Assembly (NCBI RefSeq): GCF_008973715.1
Contig: NZ_WBOL01000008.1
Coordinates: 1-64,000, forward strand
Direction of reading: 5' to 3'
Source of the DNA: Nitrincola schmidtii
GTDB taxonomy: Bacteria > Pseudomonadota > Gammaproteobacteria > Pseudomonadales > Balneatricaceae
Length of the DNA stretch: 64,000 bases
The notes below the pieces were generated by a model. That model worked only from the letters and a program-made list of their open reading frames with translations. It made no database searches and was not told the DNA's origin. Numbering within the stretch: position 1 is the first letter of the stretch; each line of letters starts with the position of its first letter. Below, one piece after another: positions 19,178-26,715 of the stretch. A program made the translations under genes and the position numbers.

Positions 19178-19795
19178 TTATAAAGATAGCTCTCGATTGC
19201 TCGCATAGATAAAGGCCTTCTTTAAATCTTCATAGGTATGCACAGCAGGGAATTGCGGGAATTCGCGGATCACATTATCTGGCGCATGAAACAGAATTCC
19301 AGCCTCTGCTTGTGTCAGCATTGTCGTATCATTATAGGAGTCACCCGCTGCAATGACACGGTAATTCAGCAATTGAAAGGCGCGTACCGATTGACGCTTG
19401 GGATCACGCTGCCTCAAGGTATAACCAACAATACGACCCTGATCATTCACTTCCAACTTGTGACATAGCAGCGCTGGAAAGCCCAATTGGCGCATCAAGG
19501 GTTGCGCGAACTCATAAAAGGTATCTGACAGGATAACCAGTTGAAAACGCTCACGCAGCCAATCAACAAACTCCACAGCGCCTTCCAAGGGTGAAAGGCG
19601 GCTAATCGTGTCTTGAATTTGTGGCAGTGTTAAACCGTGCTGATCCAAAATCCGCAAGCGCTGTTGCATCAATTGATCATAATCAGGAATGTCGCGGGTT
19701 GTCGCCTTGAGTTCTTCAATTCCAGTTTCTTCAGCAAAGGCTATCCAAATTTCAGGAATCAACACACCCTCAAGATCAAGACAAGCAAGTTCCAT
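19178..19795 (-). CDS. thrH: ThrH, phosphoserine/homoserine phosphotransferase
   Basis: A 205-residue HAD-superfamily enzyme. Motif I is DLEGVLIPE (nucleophile Asp7), motif II SDTFYEF, a lysine in DPKRQSV and motif IV AAGDSYNDTTML. The whole sequence matches the ThrH family of pseudomonads and marine gammaproteobacteria, which removes phosphate from phosphoserine and can transfer it to homoserine, linking serine and threonine synthesis. GGAG precedes the ATG. It lies 30 bases downstream of cysB on the same strand and may be co-transcribed with it. Confidence 0.93.
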   Translation of the reverse strand: MELACLDLEGVLIPEIWIAFAEETGIEELKATTRDIPDYDQLMQQRLRILDQHGLTLPQIQDTISRLSPLEGAVEFVDWLRERFQLVILSDTFYEFAQPLMRQLGFPALLCHKLEVNDQGRIVGYTLRQRDPKRQSVRAFQLLNYRVIAAGDSYNDTTMLTQAEAGILFHAPDNVIREFPQFPAVHTYEDLKKAFIYASNRELSL

Positions 19796-19825
19796 TCATC
19801 TACTCCAATAAAAGTTAAGTTTAAA

Positions 19826-20806
<981 letters not shown>

Positions 20807-20879
20807 TTACCCGATTATAGAAATTTATTTTGATATAACTTCAGAGAATAACAAAAAACACCTTTTGTCGCCAATATGA

Positions 20880-21980
20880 TTAAAGTCTAGAGTTTAAACG
20901 CCTTATCTCTTCATCATTTTGAATCAAACGTTTCTCTAAAGAACTTATTTTTGCCTCTGCACGAACCAGTAACTCTTCTTTTTCCATCAATTGTGCGCGC
21001 AGTAAGTTATCACGTTTCGCCGCTTCATTAGTGTAGGTAATATTTTTCTGGTTACTGCGACGCATCTCTTCTTGCTGTTCTTTGACCTTGGCCTCAAGTC
21101 GCTTAGTTTTATTCAACTCACCTAACAACTGGCTGTTCAGCTTAGTTAGATCACGCTGCATTAGCGCATTATCTTGACGCATTTTCAGTAATTCAGCTTC
21201 TTGGCTTTTAACCTGAGACTTTAGAGTTTCAATCTTGACGTCTTTACGTGCAATGCGTGCTTGCAAGTCATGAATCTCTCGGGTTAGCTCAGATTCTTTT
21301 CGACCTGCTTCTTCTCTCGCCTTCTCAAGAGCATTACGATAATAGCGTGTATCGACTTCTTCTTTAGCCAAGGTTTCCAGCATATGACGCTGTTCATCTT
21401 TGATACGCTGATCAAACATTCGACGAGCATCTTCATGCGCTTTTCTAAGTTGTGCTAACTCATGATCAAGAGAAATACGGGCTGTTTCTTCTTTTTTACG
21501 CGTATTGGTTTCACTGGATAGATTTGTTTTTAAAACGGTAATCTCGGCATTTAATCCTTTAATTTGCTCCAGACTCTCTTCAAGCTTGAGCGTCTGTTCG
21601 CGATATCTAGCTTCCATTTCTTGTTGAAGGTGCTGAGATTTTTGTAATGCTTCATCACTGCTGCGTTTTTCTACTTCGGCACCAATATCGGCTCGCTGAC
21701 GAGTCAGCCCTACTTTAGAATGAGCTTCTTGCACCGCTTGATGCCAAATACGCACAAAGGATTGAGCAAGTGTATCAGGCATACCGGGCATTCTTAAATC
21801 ACGATCGGTAAACATAACGCGTTGTGACAACTCACTGCGCCATTGAACTAAGAAACTACCTATATCGTCAGCCGGATAGTCTAACTTTTCTGCCAACTCT
21901 TCTACCTGAGGAAAATGACCGGCTAGCAGAGATTCATCCGCTAACTCAAAAACGTGTATTTTAACCTGTTCAGTATCCAT
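20880..21980 (-). CDS. KfrA-like coiled-coil protein
   Basis: A 366-residue protein not assigned to a studied chromosomal family. About 95 N-terminal residues form a compact helical domain (HVFELADESLLAGHFPQVEELAEKLDYPADDIGSFLVQW) that resembles the DNA-binding N-terminus of KfrA plasmid proteins. Residues of about 110-366 are almost unbroken heptad coiled coil rich in Glu, Lys, Gln and Arg. No signal peptide or membrane segment. KfrA proteins bind DNA and assemble into filaments linked to segregation; a comparable chromosomal role would be inference. It lies between cysB and the roadblock/PAS cluster on the same strand, 215 bases after the latter. Confidence 0.6.
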   Translation of the reverse strand: MDTEQVKIHVFELADESLLAGHFPQVEELAEKLDYPADDIGSFLVQWRSELSQRVMFTDRDLRMPGMPDTLAQSFVRIWHQAVQEAHSKVGLTRQRADIGAEVEKRSSDEALQKSQHLQQEMEARYREQTLKLEESLEQIKGLNAEITVLKTNLSSETNTRKKEETARISLDHELAQLRKAHEDARRMFDQRIKDEQRHMLETLAKEEVDTRYYRNALEKAREEAGRKESELTREIHDLQARIARKDVKIETLKSQVKSQEAELLKMRQDNALMQRDLTKLNSQLLGELNKTKRLEAKVKEQQEEMRRSNQKNITYTNEAAKRDNLLRAQLMEKEELLVRAEAKISSLEKRLIQNDEEIRRLNSRL

Positions 21981-22093
21981 GCAATCTCATTAACCAGATC
22001 AAAGCGAGGGGATTTGCAATAGCAGCCATTAAGACCAGGATGCTAATGAATGAATCTGTAAGGATACATCATCAACAACAGGTTTTTACAGTA

Positions 22094-22129
22094 GCAATGA
22101 AGGTGTTTCTTCTTTTCTCCCTTCATTGC
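22094..22129. other. Inverted repeat between the PhnD-like gene and the coiled-coil gene
   Basis: GCAATGAAGG and CCTTCATTGC form perfect 10-bp arms around a 16-base pyrimidine-rich loop. No T run follows on either strand, so it may be an operator or an mRNA-stabilising structure rather than a terminator. Confidence 0.45.
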
Positions 22130-22195
22130 CACGATAGATGTTTGACAAGATCAGCATCAACAAGAGTCGATACTGATAGCGTTTAGCTGTTTGCA

Positions 22196-22942
22196 CTAAT
22201 CAATAAGTGTATCGATCAGATCAATCATAAACTCACTGTCTTCTTCGCTCATCTCTTCCCAACCAACCAATCCCATATTTTGCAGAACACTGCGTCCTTT
22301 GGGATCTTCTGACATGGTAAGAAGTGCAGAAGTTAACGCTTCTTGATACTGTGCAAATGCGGGCCCAGCCAATAAAACATGATGAATCACACCGATCTGG
22401 CTACTGACCAATACTTTCATTTCACTACGGATCAGTGTTGAAAGTTCGTCATAACCTTGCTTTAAGAAGAAACCAACATCGGCTTCTCCTTTTAGCAAAC
22501 TTTTAGCAACCAACACATAATTTTTGAGTGTTTTTAGTTGGATATTACTTTCATCTAAGTCTGCTGGCTCCAACATAATCATGCCCATTGTATGAACATC
22601 AGGATCATCCGTGGTCGCTAAAATAGCACCGGGTTGAAGCTCCTCAACTGAATTTACTGAGGATTGAGCTGAAACAGCGATGACTGTCTCATCCGTTTTC
22701 TGCATCGGTCTTGTTAAGGCTTTAAACCCCATCTCTCGAACCAACATAGAGGCATCATAAGGGTTCGCGTAAATAAGATCGACTTTACCATTACGTATGT
22801 CTTCTCGCTGTTTTGCGAAACTATCATACAACTCAAGATGAATAGGGATGCCCAGCTTGCGTTGCAAATAGGTATTAAAGTAGAACCATCCTGAAATGTG
22901 ATCAGGGGCAAAGTCAGGACTTACGGTAAGATTTAAAGGCAT
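22196..22942 (-). CDS. PhnD/SBP-like protein without a signal peptide
   Basis: A 248-residue protein with the fold features of the phosphonate/phosphate-binding periplasmic family (PF12974-like): LTVSPDFAPDHISGWFYFNTYLQRKLG, then RNGKVDLIYANPYDASMLVREMGFKAL and the hinge SLLKGEADVGFFL. Unlike PhnD it starts directly with the first beta strand; there is no signal peptide, lipobox or membrane segment, and no ABC permease or ATPase is nearby. It is therefore probably a cytosolic ligand-binding sensor. GGAG precedes the ATG. It ends the roadblock/PAS operon, 13 bases after the PAS gene. Confidence 0.78.
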   Translation of the reverse strand: MPLNLTVSPDFAPDHISGWFYFNTYLQRKLGIPIHLELYDSFAKQREDIRNGKVDLIYANPYDASMLVREMGFKALTRPMQKTDETVIAVSAQSSVNSVEELQPGAILATTDDPDVHTMGMIMLEPADLDESNIQLKTLKNYVLVAKSLLKGEADVGFFLKQGYDELSTLIRSEMKVLVSSQIGVIHHVLLAGPAFAQYQEALTSALLTMSEDPKGRSVLQNMGLVGWEEMSEEDSEFMIDLIDTLID

Positions 22943-22955
22943 GATTTGGCTCCAA

Positions 22956-23417
22956 TCACATCAGTGTGGCGTACAACGCTTCGCTTTCGCGAATCTTGCT
23001 ACGAGAAGGTTTACGTCTAACTGAGGTATATCCTAAAAGCTGACCATTCCGAATATTCGGAATAACTGTTGCCTTTACCCAATAATAGGTACCATCTTTA
23101 CGTAAATTTTTAACAAAGCCCTGCCACTTTTCACCCTTTTCTACCGTATCCCATAAGCCTTTGAAGGCAATTGCGGGCATATCTGGATGACGAAGAATGT
23201 TGTGATTGGCACCAATCAACTCTTCTCGGGTATAACCTGACATATCTACGAAGGCCTGATTAACATGGGTAATAAAACCTTTAACGTCCGTTCGAGATAC
23301 GATCAATTTACCATCGGGATAAGGCACTTCCTCATCCACAATTTTTGCAACTCTCTCCGCACCATCATAGTAGCGGATAAGCTCTTCTCTTAGGTTGTCA
23401 TTTTTTTCTTCTGACAT
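22956..23417 (-). CDS. Stand-alone Aer-type PAS protein
   Basis: A 153-residue protein made of a short N-terminal helix and one PAS domain (about 30-135). The segment VPYPDGKLIVSRTDVKGFITHVNQAFVDMSGYTREELIG and HNILRHPDMPAIAF are very close to the FAD-binding PAS of the Aer aerotaxis receptor. There is no HAMP, membrane helix or MCP domain, so it must signal through a partner protein. Redox or oxygen sensing by bound FAD is a reasonable expectation but not proven. GGGAGAG precedes the ATG. Encoded between the roadblock and PhnD-like genes. Confidence 0.88.
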   Translation of the reverse strand: MSEEKNDNLREELIRYYDGAERVAKIVDEEVPYPDGKLIVSRTDVKGFITHVNQAFVDMSGYTREELIGANHNILRHPDMPAIAFKGLWDTVEKGEKWQGFVKNLRKDGTYYWVKATVIPNIRNGQLLGYTSVRRKPSRSKIRESEALYATLM

Positions 23418-23471
23418 ACTACTCTCCCAGCAAACAGCTATACGCCTCTGATAGAGGCGCTAATCTGTAAC

Positions 23472-23834
23472 TCACAGGATCTTGCCAATTGCTTCTGCAG
23501 CACGCTTCACATCTAAGAAGATTAAGCCTAATCGTGCGTTGGTTTTTGCAACCACAGTGAGTACTGAATCTTTGTTAGCATGAGTCATTAGAATGTAGCC
23601 AGATTTACCCTTAACCAGCACTTGCTCGAGTTCGCCACGAGCCAATTCCTGAGCAGTTCGCTCCCCTAAAGACAACATTGCAGCACTCATGGCACCTACA
23701 CTGTCTTCATCCATGGATGCCGGTAGAAGTGAATCAATCATCAAACCATCCGTAGAAATCACCGCAGATGCTTCAATCTCAGCCGAAGTACTGTTCAAAT
23801 CATTTAGAATAGAAGTAAGCATTTCTGAGCGCAT
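23472..23834 (-). CDS. Roadblock/LC7 domain protein (MglB-like)
   Basis: A 120-residue single-domain protein of the roadblock/LC7 family: LNSTSAEIEASAVISTDGLMIDSLLP, an alpha helix with MSAAMLSLGERTAQELARGELEQVLVKGKSGYILM and the strand LTVVAKTNARLGLIFLDVKRAAEAI. Family members such as MglB dimerise and regulate small Ras-like GTPases, or act as scaffolds for them. No Ras-like GTPase gene is present in this operon or elsewhere in the window, so the partner is unknown. AAAGGAG precedes the ATG. Third from the end of a six-gene operon. Confidence 0.92.
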   Translation of the reverse strand: MRSEMLTSILNDLNSTSAEIEASAVISTDGLMIDSLLPASMDEDSVGAMSAAMLSLGERTAQELARGELEQVLVKGKSGYILMTHANKDSVLTVVAKTNARLGLIFLDVKRAAEAIGKIL

Positions 23835-23892
23835 CGTTATCTCCTTTACGCTGTTAGCATAAATATCGTAATTAAGTTTTCTTCACTATTTT

Positions 23893-24525
23893 TTAATAAT
23901 CTAGATAACGGCGCATTAGCACCGAAAGTAGATCAACAAAAGACTGTCTATTCAATGTTGGCATTCCTTCTAACACCAACAAGAATTTTTGATGCCCTAC
24001 ATGTAGGGTCCAAAATCCCAGTTCACTGTGGCCTGCTGCATCTAGCAACCCCCAAGAAACACTATTAAAGCCAAGATGATCCTTTAAAAGACGATGATGT
24101 CTTTCATGCATCAATACGATGTCTGCAGAAAGTGCTGCTATAGCCTCCGCTTCTTCATCGGCATAACCGAATTGCCCCAAACAAAAGCCTTGCTGATCTG
24201 CTAACAAAACACGACCTTCTGCCAATTGAGGCAAATACTCTGGGAGTAACTGTTCAATCGAACCGGTAGGGACAGGTTCAGGATTACTGGTCAGTTGTAA
24301 AAAGCCTTTATCGGTTAGCCAACTAAGTAACTCCTGCGCCTCTTTATCTTCCTGACCTGTCAGTTTTCTGAGCACAGCAGGAAAATAGGGCACATGGGTA
24401 TCTGCACTTAATAATTGCAGTAATAACGCACGACGTTGATCCATTTCTGGACTTAACGTAGCGTAGTAAGAGCCACTGGGCGTCACCTGAAAAAACTCTG
24501 TTACTTCTTTCTGGTCTTGATTCAC
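23893..24525 (-). CDS. Unknown protein, probably a degenerate roadblock-like domain
   Basis: A 210-residue protein that I do not recognise as a named family. The N-terminal 80 residues are helical (a possible winged-helix-like unit, LLSWLTDKGFLQLTSNP). From about 95 on, the pattern GRVLLADQQGFCLGQFGYADEEAEAIAALSADIVLMHERHH ... SWGLLDAAGHSELGFWTLHVGHQKFLLVLEG follows the strand-strand-helix-strand order of a roadblock/longin domain. It starts at GTG behind CGGAG. Its position directly before a true roadblock gene suggests the two proteins could form a heterodimer; this is inference. Confidence 0.6.
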   Translation of the reverse strand: MNQDQKEVTEFFQVTPSGSYYATLSPEMDQRRALLLQLLSADTHVPYFPAVLRKLTGQEDKEAQELLSWLTDKGFLQLTSNPEPVPTGSIEQLLPEYLPQLAEGRVLLADQQGFCLGQFGYADEEAEAIAALSADIVLMHERHHRLLKDHLGFNSVSWGLLDAAGHSELGFWTLHVGHQKFLLVLEGMPTLNRQSFVDLLSVLMRRYLDY

Positions 24526-24570
24526 AATTGAACTCCGATTTCCATCCAGATGAGACGCAGACCGTCACTG

Positions 24571-25935
24571 TTAGGGGTTAAAATATCCAACAGCATATGC
24601 TGCCACTAAAAAGGTGAACACATTTCTCTGAGGTAAGGAGGATTCAGAAAGCATCTGTATAGGGCTCAGCCTTTTGCTATACCAAAGTTCTGATAACGTC
24701 CTTGCATGAGGTATGGTTTCGAAATAGTTGAAGTCAGGCTTCCGAATCAGCTGTAATGGTTTGTTCAAATCGACTGATTCAGAAATACGACCCCGTGAAG
24801 TCAGCAATGCCAGCTTCCACACTAATTTGTCTGCGACAATATGCCGTGATGTTTCATTTATAACTGCTTCAGAAATCTCTATGGCAGTTAACGATAATTC
24901 ACCTAAGCTGAATTTGGCTCGAGCCATATGCAGCAGTAGATCTTCATCTAAATCACAAAAGAAACTATCTAAACTGGGTAGATAAATGAGAACACCAGGC
25001 AGACCAAGCACTTGTTGCGACTGCTGAGATTGACGCCCAACCTTTACAGCCTGTTCAACCCAAGGAAGCAAGCAGCGCTCAAGGTTAAATCTAACTCGAC
25101 GTAAACCCGATGGATCGCTTAAGTCTTGATCGGGTAAATGACCGCAATAATCATGTAAACGGACATCAGCAGAGTTTTCTGTAGACTTAGACTTTTGATC
25201 TTTTGACTGAGTCTCTTGCTGTACTGCCACTTTCTGTACTTTGTTATTTCCTAAAACACCTGCAACAGTTTTTAACTTTTCAGTTTTTTGTTCTGCTTTT
25301 ATGGTTACCTCAGGCGCTCCAGCATGAACAGCTGCAGTTGAATCCTTATCAGAACTGACCACTGCGATAGCAGGGTCAGTGGGCGTCACTTCATTACGAC
25401 GATGAGCCATCACTAAATGTGCTTTAGAGATCACTTCTTGAACACCATGCCTATCTAAAGGAAAGATCTTCTTGCTTTCATCGTGAAGCCTTTTGCCTTG
25501 ATTCCATTTTTGCATCGCCTCAACGCCCGCTTGCTTACGTGCTTGCCATTCAGCGAATACTGTTTGTCGATCTACTGCTGGCTGGGCAGATTGATTACTG
25601 GGTTCCAGTAACAGTTTACTTAACTCTTCTAAAACATCTGATAACGCACTCAAGGTTAAGGGACGCTTTAGTCTTAAGTAACCTTCAGGAGCATCATCAC
25701 CATTAGTCAATGCAATTCCCGGAAGACTGCTACTGGATGGATTAAGACGCTGATGCTTTAGGTATTTCATCTCTCCTGTAGCAGTAGATAGATCAACTAA
25801 CAGAGACGAAGCTTTATCTGCTGGTGTTAAGGTAAATAATTTCTGCTGACGTCCATTAAAAAAAAGCTCAAGCATGGTTTGTTCAGAAGAACTGAAGCCA
25901 ATCAAACCAATCGTATCTTTCTGATGAATTGCCAC
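24571..25935 (-). CDS. Unknown protein with N-terminal pseudo-receiver-like and conserved C-terminal domains
   Basis: A 454-residue protein. The first 100 residues alternate strands and helices like a response-regulator receiver (TIGLIGFSSSEQ, SLLVDLSTATG, PGIALTNG, then YLRLKRPLTLSALSDVLEELSKLL in the place of the usual K-P loop and last helix) but lack the acidic pair, so it would not be phosphorylated. A low-complexity linker (about 120-265) follows. The C-terminal 170 residues contain LQLIRKPDFNYFETIPHARTLSELW ... LPQRNVFTFLVAAYAVGYF, a block I associate with uncharacterised proteins next to roadblock genes. The GTG at 25935 is chosen because AAGGA stands before it and it follows the previous stop by ten bases; an upstream ATG would overlap that gene by 62 bases. 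Confidence 0.6.
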   Translation of the reverse strand: MAIHQKDTIGLIGFSSSEQTMLELFFNGRQQKLFTLTPADKASSLLVDLSTATGEMKYLKHQRLNPSSSSLPGIALTNGDDAPEGYLRLKRPLTLSALSDVLEELSKLLLEPSNQSAQPAVDRQTVFAEWQARKQAGVEAMQKWNQGKRLHDESKKIFPLDRHGVQEVISKAHLVMAHRRNEVTPTDPAIAVVSSDKDSTAAVHAGAPEVTIKAEQKTEKLKTVAGVLGNNKVQKVAVQQETQSKDQKSKSTENSADVRLHDYCGHLPDQDLSDPSGLRRVRFNLERCLLPWVEQAVKVGRQSQQSQQVLGLPGVLIYLPSLDSFFCDLDEDLLLHMARAKFSLGELSLTAIEISEAVINETSRHIVADKLVWKLALLTSRGRISESVDLNKPLQLIRKPDFNYFETIPHARTLSELWYSKRLSPIQMLSESSLPQRNVFTFLVAAYAVGYFNP

Positions 25936-25945
25936 AAGCCAGTCC

Positions 25946-26413
25946 TTATACTCGTTCTTCAAACTGAGCGGGATTAAAGCATTGAGGAGAGATGGATAAA
26001 CTGCCATTCACCAATACCGAATACTGTAATGGCAAGTGCGTGATAAATCGAAAATCTGAGGTATCTGCAAACTTACGCAAATCAGACAAGGTTTTTTTAT
26101 CCAGCAATGGCTCAGCTTGGTCAATAACACGATTAACCAAAGCCTTTCCTTTCCCTTTTAACACCAGAAATAGATCAACTATTGCCCCAGTCAAACGAGT
26201 TGTCTCGCCTCGACGTATGGCAAAGTAGATGCGACGGATATGTGTTCGCAGCTGTTTGGGAACTGCGCTAACATATCGAGAGGTATAATTTAATCCCAAT
26301 TCAACGTCTGCGTTTTCACAAATCAAAGAACGGCTTTTCTGTAACTCAAAACAGATCTGAAGTTTTTCAGCAAATTTATCTGGAGTCGATGCATAGATTG
26401 TCAGCGCATTCAT
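25946..26413 (-). CDS. Unknown protein, first gene of the roadblock/PAS cluster
   Basis: A 155-residue protein without recognised domains. It has a charged helical middle (PKQLRTHIRRIYFAIRRGETTRLTGAIVDLFLVLKGKGKALVNRVIDQAEPLL) and a short final strand region, with no signal peptide or membrane segment. The ATG at 26413 has GAGGCAG upstream; the frame is open 22 codons further back but without a ribosome site. It opens a six-gene operon with short gaps (10-58 bases) and is divergent from acnB. Confidence 0.6.
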   Translation of the reverse strand: MNALTIYASTPDKFAEKLQICFELQKSRSLICENADVELGLNYTSRYVSAVPKQLRTHIRRIYFAIRRGETTRLTGAIVDLFLVLKGKGKALVNRVIDQAEPLLDKKTLSDLRKFADTSDFRFITHLPLQYSVLVNGSLSISPQCFNPAQFEERV

Positions 26414-26715
26414 ATTTACTGCCTCATTGATATAACAACGCGTTGCGGCATTTATACTCAGGGGTATAAAGGCTTGCAATCAGAGATCAACGTTTACTTG
26501 ATTGGCGTCAATATGTTGAGCTAAAAAACGTTTAAAAACCCTTAAAAACCTCTGTGTTGACACAAAGTATAAGCTTCAGATTGTCGACAAAACTTAACTT
26601 TAAGACCCCTATCCGGTAAAATTCATTCCGCCAATCACCATTCGATAATAAATTCGAGACGACATCGGCTGAAACTAACCGATGTTCGGCAGTGACAACA
26701 GATGAGGGCTATATC
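26414..26715. promoter_or_regulatory. Intergenic region between the roadblock cluster and acnB
   Basis: 302 bases without a gene. It must hold the two divergent promoters. Visible elements: direct repeats TTAAAAACC (26532-26549), a TTGACA hexamer at 26557 inside TGTGT-tg-ACACA, the palindrome TTGTCGACAA (26581-26590), and a hairpin ACATCGG-N10-CCGATGT (26662-26685) in the likely acnB leader. No small gene or RNA was recognised. Confidence 0.6.
26580..26590. promoter_or_regulatory. ATTGTCGACAA palindrome upstream of acnB, matching the prp operator
   Basis: The 10-bp palindrome TTGTCGACAA, preceded by A, is identical over 11 bases to the operator in front of the GntR/prp operon at 14644-14655. 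It lies about 125 bases before the acnB start and just downstream of a TTGACA hexamer. A shared GntR regulator is the simplest explanation. Confidence 0.55.
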
